From UBA8346 sp050260935 (GTDB taxonomy: Bacteria > Bacillota > UBA4882 > UBA8346): a stretch of DNA of 11,535 nt. The position numbers and the translations under genes are program-made. Below are positions 1-6,960 of the stretch, one piece after another; positions within the stretch are counted from its first letter, which is position 1; the number at the start of each line of letters is the position of its first letter. The notes below the pieces were generated by a model. It was not told where the DNA came from, did no database searches, and was given only the letters and a program-made list of their open reading frames with translations. Location: contig JBLNCU010000034.1 in assembly GCA_050260935.1 (NCBI GenBank), positions 1 to 11,535 of the forward strand, in the 5' to 3' direction.

Positions 1-1
1 C

Positions 2-712
2 CAGCCCATTGTCAGGCAAAAACTCCTAGCTGAATATGGTTTGGCTGCTATATTGGAAGTGGAATTCAGCCATCAATTCGCTTTGTTAAGCCCGGAGGCT
101 TTCTTCGACGACTGGCTGGTAAAAGGGCTCAAGGCGACGGCAATTGTTGTGGGACATGATTTCCGCTTCGGCGCTGGAGGTAAAGGCGACTACCAGTTGT
201 TGCGGAAGCTGACTAAAACAGCTGAAATCTATAGCGAGCAGTTCCCACCGGTTGTAGAGTGTGGCGAGGTTATCTCAAGTTCCCGAATTAGGCGGTTGCT
301 CTTGGATGGAAGCCTAGAAGCGGCCAACCGGATGCTGGGGTACCCCTTCACCCTAACCGGCGTAGTGGTTGAGGGTGAGAAACGAGGCCGCAAACTGGGT
401 TTTCCTACCGCTAATATTCGGATTCCCCCGGGAATTTTATTGCCGGCTTACGGCGTTTACCTTGTCCGTTTTACGGTTGAGGGGGAAACCTTTTATGGGG
501 TAGCGAGTGTGGGCGTTAAACCGACTTTTGGGGCTTACGCGCCGCTAATCGAGGTATTTCTTTTGGGGGCGGATCTTGATTTGTACCATCGCGCCGCCGG
601 AGTCGAATTTTTAAAATACATCCGGCCGGAACGGCGCTTTGAGGATGCCGCCGCCTTGGTTGCCCAGATCCGCAACGATGTGAAGACGGCGCAGAAGCTC
701 CTAAAATCTTGA
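2..712 (+). CDS. ribF: Bifunctional riboflavin kinase / FAD synthetase, 5'-truncated
   Basis: This enzyme phosphorylates riboflavin to FMN and then adenylylates FMN to FAD in the cytoplasm. The frame is open from base 2, so the start codon lies upstream of the window; the TTG at 41 is internal. About 236 residues are visible, against a usual length near 310. The N-terminal nucleotidyltransferase half ends with GHDFRFG (nt 152-172) and the ISSSRIR segment (about nt 272-292), matching the FAD-synthetase ISSTxIR region. The C-terminal riboflavin-kinase half begins near GRKLGFPTANI, with the Mg/ATP-binding PTAN at nt 404-415, followed by YGVASVGVKPTFG and the conserved Glu of EVFLLG. The end FLKYIRPERRF is family-typical. 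The stop TGA at 710-712 is followed after 13 bases by a terminator hairpin, so ribF ends its transcription unit; rpsO, a frequent neighbour in Bacillota, is not downstream. Identification is by recalled family motifs. Confidence 0.96.
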   Translation, partial: QPIVRQKLLAEYGLAAILEVEFSHQFALLSPEAFFDDWLVKGLKATAIVVGHDFRFGAGGKGDYQLLRKLTKTAEIYSEQFPPVVECGEVISSSRIRRLLLDGSLEAANRMLGYPFTLTGVVVEGEKRGRKLGFPTANIRIPPGILLPAYGVYLVRFTVEGETFYGVASVGVKPTFGAYAPLIEVFLLGADLDLYHRAAGVEFLKYIRPERRFEDAAALVAQIRNDVKTAQKLLKS

Positions 713-725
713 AGTTGCATACAGT

Positions 726-760
726 GTAAAAGCTCCGGCGACCCGGGGCTTTACAATTTT
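726..760 (+). terminator. Intrinsic terminator after ribF
   Basis: Bases 726-738 pair with 743-754 to give a 12-bp stem with one bulged A and one G-T wobble, closed by a 4-base loop (739-742). The stem is followed by AATTTT. It lies 13 bases after the ribF stop and just before the promoter of the efflux operon. Confidence 0.8.
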
Positions 761-762
761 CA

Positions 763-792
763 TTAACAAATTTGTAACCTAAGGATTATACT
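763..792 (+). promoter_or_regulatory. Sigma-A-type promoter of the efflux operon, with overlapping palindrome
   Basis: TTAACA (763-768, 5 of 6 to the -35 consensus) and TATACT (787-792, 5 of 6 to the -10 consensus) are separated by 18 bases. Transcription would start near 799, leaving a leader of about 150 bases before the adaptor gene. A perfect 10-bp palindrome, ACAAATTTGT (766-775), overlaps the -35 box and spacer, where a dimeric repressor could bind. The boxes are read directly; promoter activity and the operator role are inferred. Confidence 0.55.
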
Positions 793-820
793 TGGACGAC
801 ACTTTTATGATAGGTTATTA

Positions 821-934
821 ATGTCCGGGATTCCTAATATTGGATTAATCACATATTTTTTTATCAAGGAGGATATTTCGGTAAATAAGAGGCCGTCTGA
901 AAACCTCATAATCCATATATATTATCTATCATAG
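821..934 (+). CDS. Possible 37-residue leader ORF before the efflux operon (doubtful)
   Basis: An ATG at 821 opens a 37-codon frame that ends in TAG at 932-934, 14 bases before the adaptor start. The product would begin MSGIPNIGLI and end with an Ile/Tyr-rich stretch (IIHIYYLS). The upstream AGG at 812-814 is a poor ribosome-binding site. An AAGGAGG at 866-872 sits inside the frame, with no ATG, GTG or TTG at usable spacing. It could be a translated leader regulating the pump operon or simply chance open sequence in an A/T-rich leader; no family is recognised. Confidence 0.15.
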   Translation: MSGIPNIGLITYFFIKEDISVNKRPSENLIIHIYYLS

Positions 935-948
935 CGGGGGGGATTTGG

Positions 949-2091
949 ATGAAACGATTGATACTTTTGGTTATAATTTTGGCGGTTTTCGGCATAATTG
1001 TCTTTACTTTATTCTCCAACAGAGCCGAGATGGTAAAAAAGTCCCGTTTCAACCCAAATATCGCTTATCCGGTTTCGGTTGCTCCGGTCATAAAACAAAA
1101 AATCAGCGAACATCTTTCCCAGCAAGGATTAATTGTGGCCGGCAATGACGTGGCGGTGGTCTCCGATTTGCAGATCCAGGGAAAAGTTACTGCGATAATG
1201 GTAAAAGAAGGCGCCTATGTCGCAGCCGGCACCCCCATTTTGAAAATTGAAGATGAAGTTCCGGAAGCCAATTTTCTAAATGCGCAGACAAACTATAAAA
1301 AAGCGCAGAAAGATTGGGAGCGCTCGGTTGAGCTTCATCAAGAGGGTTTAATCTCCGACGCCGAATTGGAATCGGCTCATCAAGCCTTTCAGGCGGCGGA
1401 AGCGCAATACGTTTCGGCGCAACGCCAATACAAACACTCCACCATTACTTCGCCGATCCCGGGGATTGTAACCTCACTGCCGGTTAACCTGGGCAGCATG
1501 GTCAGTCCGGGTATGACCGTTGCCAATGTGGTTGATATTTCCACCTTAAAGGTAAAGTTAAATCTGGGGGAACAGGATGTGTTCAAATTAAAAGTCGGTG
1601 ATCAAGCCGAAGTGACCACCGATGTATATCCAGGGGTCAAATTCTTTGGAAAAATCGATACTATCGGTGTCAAAGCGGATGAAGCCCATACTTATCCCGT
1701 CCAGATTTCAATCCCCAACCGGCAAGCCTATCAATTGAAATCGGGGATGTTCGGCCGGGTTACCTTTAATTTCGCCAGCCGGGAAGCTTTAACCATTCCC
1801 CGTAACGCTTTGGTAGGCGGTATTGAAAACCCGCAAGTCTTTGTGGTGAAAGCCGGAAAAGCCAAATTGCGCGATATTCAAGTTGGTCCGGAGGTTGATA
1901 CCAATATTGTGGTGTTGCAGGGGCTAAATGAAGGGGAGCAGATTGTGACTAGCGGTCAAGACAACTTGAAAGATAACTCAGCCGTAATGGTGGCGGGCAG
2001 CAACCCCGCCCCAAACTATGGAAACGGGCGCAGTTATCCGGGGAGTAAAGGCAAAGAAGCCTATCGAAAAGGCTATCGCCGGCAACAGTAA
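949..2091 (+). CDS. RND efflux membrane-fusion (periplasmic adaptor) protein
   Basis: This is an HlyD/AcrA-type adaptor that links an RND pump to its exit path outside the cytoplasmic membrane. The 380-residue product starts with a hydrophobic anchor (about residues 3-22) without a lipobox cysteine, so it is probably membrane-anchored rather than a lipoprotein. Two half-lipoyl segments are visible (about 68-102 and 166-196, the second containing SPIPGIVTSLPVNLGSMVSPG). They flank an alpha-hairpin (about 104-164, with ELHQEGLISDAELESA). A beta-barrel (about 200-280) and a membrane-proximal domain (about 285-350) follow. The last 30 residues form a Gly/Tyr/Arg/Lys-rich tail that looks disordered and basic. 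The start ATG at 949 has a G7 tract (936-942) six bases upstream as ribosome-binding site. It is the first gene of the operon, 47 bases before the pump. The substrate cannot be told from sequence. Confidence 0.93.
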   Translation: MKRLILLVIILAVFGIIVFTLFSNRAEMVKKSRFNPNIAYPVSVAPVIKQKISEHLSQQGLIVAGNDVAVVSDLQIQGKVTAIMVKEGAYVAAGTPILKIEDEVPEANFLNAQTNYKKAQKDWERSVELHQEGLISDAELESAHQAFQAAEAQYVSAQRQYKHSTITSPIPGIVTSLPVNLGSMVSPGMTVANVVDISTLKVKLNLGEQDVFKLKVGDQAEVTTDVYPGVKFFGKIDTIGVKADEAHTYPVQISIPNRQAYQLKSGMFGRVTFNFASREALTIPRNALVGGIENPQVFVVKAGKAKLRDIQVGPEVDTNIVVLQGLNEGEQIVTSGQDNLKDNSAVMVAGSNPAPNYGNGRSYPGSKGKEAYRKGYRRQQ

Positions 2092-2138
2092 GTTAATGGA
2101 CCTAATTGTTCACAAAATACCCAAAAGAGGATAAGCTA

Positions 2139-5100
2139 ATGACCATAACCGAACTTGCTATTAAACGCCCTATTATCATTATAGTTATCTTTCTGGCTTT
2201 AACTTTACTCGGAATTTACGGTTATTATCAATTAAAATACGATCTTTTCCCCGGTATGACAATTCCGGTTGTCAGTATCAGCACAACCTATACGGGCGCT
2301 TCCGCCAGCGAGGTTGAAACAGCGGTTACCAAACCCATTGAAGACGCTATCTCCGGGCTGGACAAAGTGGACACCATCACTTCAAGCTCACGGGAGGGCA
2401 GTTCCAGGGTGCAAATTCAATTTACCCCGGATGCCAATATCGACTTCGTTTTACAGGAAGCCCAGCGTAAAGTGAACCGGATTATCCGCAGCTTTCCGGA
2501 TGGGGTACAGACTCCGGCCCTTACCAAAGTATCTCTGGATGATCGCCCGATTATGTCCATCGGATTTACCAGCAACTTGCCGGATACCAAGTTTTATCAA
2601 TTAGTAAACGATTTTATCGAACCGGGGATTTCCAACATGGCTGGAGTCGGTCAGGTGGATATTGTCGGCGGTCGGCAAAGGGAGATTAAAGTCAGCCTGA
2701 ACGCCGGTAAATTAGCGTCTTACCAGTTAACGCCCCTTAGCATATTGCAAACAATTAAAAACGCCAACCTGGAGTATCCCACCGGAACCATTAAGGACAA
2801 CGACGGCCTGTATGTCGTCAGGCTGGCGGGACGCTTTAAATCCCTTTCCGAGCTAAAGAATTTGGTTGTCGGACGGTCATCAACAGGCGGAAAAATCCGC
2901 CTGACCGATGTAGCCAAAGTGGAAGACGGGAAAAAAGACCTGACTTCAATTACCCGGATAAACGGGGTGGACTCGATTTCAGTGAGAGTGCTCAAGCAGT
3001 CCGACGCCAATACCGTGGAAGTCAGCAAATTGGTCCGGAATGAGCTGCAAAAACTGGAACGCCAGTACCAGAAGTACAATTTAAAAGCCAAAATTGTCTA
3101 CGACAACTCGACCTTCATTCTGGATTCCGCCAACGCCGTCAAGGAAGATCTTTTGCTGGCGATTCTCCTGGTGGCCGGAGTCATGTTACTCTTTTTGCAC
3201 AGCATCCGGAACTCAATAATTGTGATGATCGCCATCCCTACTTCTCTGGTGGTGACTTTCATCGGGATGTGGGCCCTTGGATTCTCGTTGAACATTATAA
3301 CCTTACTGGCTTTGTCGTTGATCATCGGTATTCTGGTTGATGACGCCATTGTAGTTTTGGAGAATATTTACCGTCATTTGGAGAAGGGGGAGGATAAGAG
3401 GGAGGCCGCTTTAACCGGCCGGAATGAAATCGGTTTCACCGCCCTCTCCATCACCCTGGTGGACGTGGTGGTTTATCTGCCTTTGACTTTGATCGTCGGC
3501 ACCATCGGGGGGATGTTGAAACAGTTTTCCATCGTAATAGTAATTTCTACTTTGACCAGCTTGTTTGTTTCATTTACCGTCACCCCGATGCTGGCTTCCC
3601 GTTTTGGCAAGCTTGAAAAACTGACAAGCGGAACTTTAATGGGCAGGTTCGGGAGCTGGTTTGAGAAAATTTATACTGTGTTAACCGGCGACTACTTGAA
3701 ATTATTACGGTTTAGTCTGGCCAATCCAGGGAAAGTTTTAATCCTGGCGGCTTTGTTATTTTTAGCCGCTTTATCATTGGTTTTTTTCGGTTTTATCGGA
3801 ACCGAATTTATGCCCCAAGCTGATCAGAGCCAGATCTCGGTTGATATTCAACTAAGTATAGGGGCTAAGCTTGAGCAGACCAATACTATGGTTGAAAATA
3901 TCGAGCAATTAATCGGAAAAATACCCGAAGTGGATACTATTTATACAACCGCCGGCGGCGGCGGTGGAGGCTGGGGGCCTTCTGCGGAAAACCAAGCTTC
4001 GCTCGATATTACCCTGGTCCCTAAGGATAGACGGGTCCGCAGCACAGCCGAGATTAGTCAGGTCATCAGAAGCATGCTGCGTCAAATACCCGGCCTTAAA
4101 GTTGTGGTCTCCGAACCCGGTATTTTACCGGGCAGTGGTGGATCGGCCCCGATTCAAGTGGCTATTAACGGTCCCAACTGGGATGATGTGACTAAAACCG
4201 CCGATCAAGTAAGCAAGTTGATGGCCAGGATTCCCGGCACTTCCAATGTCCGGATCTCTGCGCAGGCTCCCCAACCTGAGCGCAGCATTCAAGTGGATCG
4301 CGATAAAATGGCGGACCTGGGCTTGAATATGGCCAGTGTCGGCCAGACTCTGCAATTGGGGCTTACCGGAAACAACGATTCCAAATTTGTGGACCGTGAC
4401 GGCAACCAATACGACATCAAGGTGATCTTCGATGAGTCGGACCGGAGGCATACCGCGGATTTGGGTAATCTGACGGTAGGGAATAATGACGGTAAATTGG
4501 TGGCTTTAAATCAATTCGCCAGCATTGTGCCGGCGCGGGGCCCAACCTTGCTGCAACGCCGGAACCGTAGCTATTCGATATCAGTCAGCGCGCAGGCGGT
4601 TGGCCGCACCAGCGGGGATATCGGTAAGGACATCAGAGAAGCTCTGGCTCGGGAGAAGTTTCCCTCCGGGGTTAATACCACCTTTGTGGGAACCTTAAAA
4701 AGCCAGGCCGATTCTTTCTTCAGTTTGGGGCTAGCGCTTTTAGCGGCAATCGTTTTTGTCTATTTAATCATGGCGGCGCTATATAATTCTTTTATCTACC
4801 CCTTTGCGGTATTGTTTTCGGTTCCTTTAGGCGTAATCGGAGCTTTATTGGCCCTGGCTTTAACCAAGAATTCGCTGGCGGTATTTTCGATTATGGGAAT
4901 TATCATGCAGGTTGGTTTGGTGAGTAAAAACGCTATCTTGCTGGTGGACTTCACCAACAAGAGCCGTGAAAAAGGGCTTTCGGTTAAAGAGGCTTTAGTG
5001 GAAGCGGGAAGGGAACGGTTGCGCCCGATTTTAATGACTTCTTTAACTATGATCTTCGGCATGTTGCCGCTGGCCATAGCTAAGACGGCCGGTTCGGAAT

Positions 5101-5258
5101 TTAAAAACAGTATGGGCTGGGCCCTGATCGGCGGACTGACCTGTTCAATGTTGATGACTTTGGTTGTTGTCCCGGTGGTCTATTTAAAAGTGGAGCAATT
5201 TCGAGGTTTTTTAACCGCAATTGGTGAAAAATTAGTTAACAATAGAAAAACAATTTAG
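2139..5258 (+). CDS. RND-family (HAE1-type) multidrug or lipophile efflux pump
   Basis: This is a proton-driven inner-membrane pump of the AcrB/HAE1 family; in Bacillota the closest familiar relative is SwrC/YerP. I chose ATG 2139 (MTITELAIKRP) because AGAGGA lies seven bases upstream and family members begin this way; an in-frame TTG at 2106 has no such site. The 1,039-residue length is normal. The order is: first transmembrane helix with the PGM loop (about 10-45), porter and docking domain, central transmembrane block with GILVDDAIVVLEN carrying the proton-relay pair D401-D402, a second porter half, and the C-terminal transmembrane block with SKNAILLVDF carrying relay K930. The relay residues match AcrB D407, D408 and K940. 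A stretch A605-G606 to G611-W612 is polyglycine at the place of the AcrB switch loop. Partner: the adaptor just upstream. An outer-membrane factor, if used, is encoded elsewhere. Confidence 0.95.
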   Translation: MTITELAIKRPIIIIVIFLALTLLGIYGYYQLKYDLFPGMTIPVVSISTTYTGASASEVETAVTKPIEDAISGLDKVDTITSSSREGSSRVQIQFTPDANIDFVLQEAQRKVNRIIRSFPDGVQTPALTKVSLDDRPIMSIGFTSNLPDTKFYQLVNDFIEPGISNMAGVGQVDIVGGRQREIKVSLNAGKLASYQLTPLSILQTIKNANLEYPTGTIKDNDGLYVVRLAGRFKSLSELKNLVVGRSSTGGKIRLTDVAKVEDGKKDLTSITRINGVDSISVRVLKQSDANTVEVSKLVRNELQKLERQYQKYNLKAKIVYDNSTFILDSANAVKEDLLLAILLVAGVMLLFLHSIRNSIIVMIAIPTSLVVTFIGMWALGFSLNIITLLALSLIIGILVDDAIVVLENIYRHLEKGEDKREAALTGRNEIGFTALSITLVDVVVYLPLTLIVGTIGGMLKQFSIVIVISTLTSLFVSFTVTPMLASRFGKLEKLTSGTLMGRFGSWFEKIYTVLTGDYLKLLRFSLANPGKVLILAALLFLAALSLVFFGFIGTEFMPQADQSQISVDIQLSIGAKLEQTNTMVENIEQLIGKIPEVDTIYTTAGGGGGGWGPSAENQASLDITLVPKDRRVRSTAEISQVIRSMLRQIPGLKVVVSEPGILPGSGGSAPIQVAINGPNWDDVTKTADQVSKLMARIPGTSNVRISAQAPQPERSIQVDRDKMADLGLNMASVGQTLQLGLTGNNDSKFVDRDGNQYDIKVIFDESDRRHTADLGNLTVGNNDGKLVALNQFASIVPARGPTLLQRRNRSYSISVSAQAVGRTSGDIGKDIREALAREKFPSGVNTTFVGTLKSQADSFFSLGLALLAAIVFVYLIMAALYNSFIYPFAVLFSVPLGVIGALLALALTKNSLAVFSIMGIIMQVGLVSKNAILLVDFTNKSREKGLSVKEALVEAGRERLRPILMTSLTMIFGMLPLAIAKTAGSEFKNSMGWALIGGLTCSMLMTLVVVPVVYLKVEQFRGFLTAIGEKLVNNRKTI

Positions 5259-5303
5259 TATCAACATCCCGAAGATAACTGCGCCTCACTTAAAATTATT
5301 CCT

Positions 5304-5343
5304 ATGGAGACTGGGTGATACACCGGTCTCTATTTTCTTATTT
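5304..5343 (+). terminator. Intrinsic terminator of the efflux operon
   Basis: ATGGAGAC (5304-5311) pairs with GTCTCTAT (5326-5333, one G-T wobble). An inner GGTG/CACC stem closes a 3-base loop (5318-5320). A T-rich run follows (5331-5343). It lies 45 bases after the pump stop. The same bases form the end of the small minus-strand gene at 5330-5497. Confidence 0.7.
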
Positions 5344-5497
5344 GGAAGTACCAGATAAGGACGACACCGATAAAAGTGATTATCATACCGGAGATAATGA
5401 GTTGTTTACTATACTTCAATTTGGTGTTATTGCCGATAAGCACTAAAATAGCCCCCACAATCGCAACATAGACCATTCTTATCATTCCAGCTTCCAT
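5330..5497 (-). CDS. Small two-helix membrane protein, hypothetical
   Basis: This 55-residue frame runs from an ATG at 5497-5495 to TAG at 5332-5330. It has two clear hydrophobic segments, residues about 8-22 (MVYVAIVGAILVLIG) and 33-51 (LIISGMIITFIGVVLIWYF). They are joined by a short polar loop with three Lys, and the protein ends in RK. That layout is typical of real small membrane proteins and unlikely for a chance frame. Start choice is uncertain: Met1 has no Shine-Dalgarno, while Met5 has GGAAG five bases upstream. A perfect TATAAT (5517-5512, minus strand) lies close upstream but has no good -35. The gene converges on the pump operon, and its stop codon lies inside that operon's terminator. 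No family is recognised. Confidence 0.5.
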   Translation of the reverse strand: MEAGMIRMVYVAIVGAILVLIGNNTKLKYSKQLIISGMIITFIGVVLIWYFQIRK

Positions 5498-5583
5498 TTG
5501 ATATCTTTTGAATTATATTGGGTTGCTCCGAGCGGAACTTAATAGCTTTAACCTTTAGTATTATGCCGGTGGACAACACAAGT

Positions 5584-5756
5584 ATGTATATAAAAGAATC
5601 ATCATCTTATTTCTGATTGCGGCGCCGTTGTTTGGATTTATTGGGCTTTTAATCGTTGTTCCTTTTTATGCCATTATTAAGGTGATCATCAGGGGAGCCG
5701 CAATATTGTTCAGGAAGAAAAAGACGGCCGGCGCGGATTGTGCCGGAACTGATTAG
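5584..5756 (+). pseudogene. Small membrane-protein frame, apparently frameshifted
   Basis: From about 5589 to TAG 5754-5756 one frame encodes a convincing small membrane protein: RIIILFLIAAPLFGFIGLL, then IVVPFYAIIKVIIRGAAILF, then a basic RKKKT and polar tail. This frame has no ATG, GTG or TTG before the hydrophobic part and is closed upstream by TAG 5556. An ATG at 5584 (MYIK) lies in the adjacent frame and hits TGA at 5614. Adding one A in the run AAAA (5592-5595) would join them into about 57 residues starting MYIKRIIIL. Options are a recent one-base deletion, an assembly error in a short homopolymer, or initiation at a rare start codon. A GGTGGA motif sits about 10 bases before the ATG. 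It is divergent from the small minus-strand gene at 5330-5497. Apart from this frame and weak hairpins, 5498-5916 shows no gene. Confidence 0.4.
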
Positions 5757-5854
5757 TTTCCTGCCGGCCCGGTTAATCTCGAAAGCTCTAAAAGTAACGG
5801 ATTTTATATCCGGATAAATTTTAAAAATCGACAGAAGAATCTCCCCAAAATGTT

Positions 5855-5860
5855 TATAAT
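5855..5860 (+). promoter_or_regulatory. Possible -10 element before the HD-GYP gene
   Basis: TATAAT (5855-5860) is a perfect -10 hexamer 57 bases before the ATG at 5917. The best -35-like word, TCGACA (5828-5833), is 21 bases away, which is too far for an ordinary sigma-A promoter. Another factor or an activator may be needed, or the match is chance. Confidence 0.3.
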
Positions 5861-5916
5861 TTTAAACTAGACCAAACTTTTTTCCTTGAGAGACTTAGGT
5901 TGGGGGGGAAGCAAAC

Positions 5917-6960
5917 ATGCAGGCGATTCCGGTTGAGGCGCTAAAATCCGGGATGATCCTGGCTAAACCGATCCGCCGGGAAAAAGACGGCCTAGTCTTA
6001 CTACAAGATAAAACTGTTATCAAGCAGCTTTATATCGATAAGATTAAGGCTTTGAACATCGGCACCGTCTGGGTGCAGGAAGGACAAACCGCGGCTGAGG
6101 ATGAATTCATTGAACCCATTCGCGAAGAAACTAGATTAAAAGCCACTGCTTTGCTCCGAACAACCTTTAGTCTGTGTAAACACAATGAAACGCTTGATAT
6201 GGAAAGGCTAAGGACGGTGGTGAAGGAGATACTCGACTATATTCTGGGGGATCCCCGGATTATCTATACGATCACTAAAATCAACGCCTATGACAATTAC
6301 ACATTTACCCATTCGGTCGATGTTTGTGTTTTAGCGGTGTTGATAGGTTCGGTTATGGGTTTACACCGGAGCGAATTGGAGATCCTCGGCATCAGCGCCT
6401 TGTTGCATGATATTGGCAAAACCTTCATTGATTTCCGGATCCTCAATAAACCGGCCAAACTTGAACCGGTGGAATACGAGTTCCTGAAGACACATACCAG
6501 GGAGGGTTATGAGCTGCTGAAAAAAAGGAGCAACAGCAGTTTTTTAATCCCTCATATGGCCCTGCAGCATCATGAGCGGGAAGATGGCTCCGGTTATCCA
6601 CGGGGCCTTCAGGGGAAACGGATCCACCGCTTTGCCAAAATAATCGCGGTGGCTGATGTCTTTGATGCCATGACTTCCCTGCGGATTTACCGGCAGCCGG
6701 TTCCTCCTGCCCTGGCAATTCAAGAGATCTGCGGTAACACGCCCTTTAAATTCAATCAGACAGTGGTTGATTATTTTACCAAGATCGTCACCCCTTACAC
6801 CAAGGGGAGCATCTTGCTGTTGAGCAACCACCAGACAGTAGAGATTATCTTTATCTCCCGGATGAAGTGCCTGGTGAAAGTGGTCTCGGCTCATAATGGG
6901 GGGGAAACCTTTGATCTATACCAAAAGCCGGAAATTACCGTTTTAAAAAGGTTAAATTAA
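5917..6960 (+). CDS. HD-GYP domain protein, probable cyclic-di-GMP phosphodiesterase
   Basis: HD-GYP proteins hydrolyse the second messenger cyclic-di-GMP at a di- or tri-iron centre in the cytoplasm. The 347-residue product has an N-terminal region (about 1-55, LKSGMILAKPI then DKTVIKQLYIDKIKAL) common ahead of HD-GYP domains. The HD-GYP core follows at about 125-275: H132, HDIGK at 164-168, HHERED at 218-223, and the signature GSGYP at 224-228. VADVFDAMTS and RIYR come after. The metal and GYP motifs look intact, which supports activity. A C-terminal segment of about 60 residues is less conserved and might be a small beta-domain. No receiver or membrane domain is seen, so the input signal is unknown. 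The start is supported by a G7 tract (5902-5908) eight bases upstream. It stands alone, and its stop overlaps the convergent htpG stop. Confidence 0.93.
   Translation: MQAIPVEALKSGMILAKPIRREKDGLVLLQDKTVIKQLYIDKIKALNIGTVWVQEGQTAAEDEFIEPIREETRLKATALLRTTFSLCKHNETLDMERLRTVVKEILDYILGDPRIIYTITKINAYDNYTFTHSVDVCVLAVLIGSVMGLHRSELEILGISALLHDIGKTFIDFRILNKPAKLEPVEYEFLKTHTREGYELLKKRSNSSFLIPHMALQHHEREDGSGYPRGLQGKRIHRFAKIIAVADVFDAMTSLRIYRQPVPPALAIQEICGNTPFKFNQTVVDYFTKIVTPYTKGSILLLSNHQTVEIIFISRMKCLVKVVSAHNGGETFDLYQKPEITVLKRLN

Noticed and set aside
890..901. AGGCCGTCTGAA, identical to a Neisseria-type DNA uptake sequence (AG-DUS variant).
   Set aside because: Only one copy was noticed, and the gene content and signals look like Bacillota. 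Such 10-12 base words can occur by chance, and uptake sequences are meaningful only as many genomic copies.
2106..2138. TTG at 2106 as the start of the RND pump.
   Set aside because: No Shine-Dalgarno site precedes it, and the added residues are not typical; ATG 2139 has AGAGGA at good spacing and the family N-terminus.
5757..5812. GCCGGC-rich pairing and a CGGAT/ATCCG hairpin as a terminator after the small membrane frame.
   Set aside because: Stems are only about 5 bp and are not followed by a convincing T-run.
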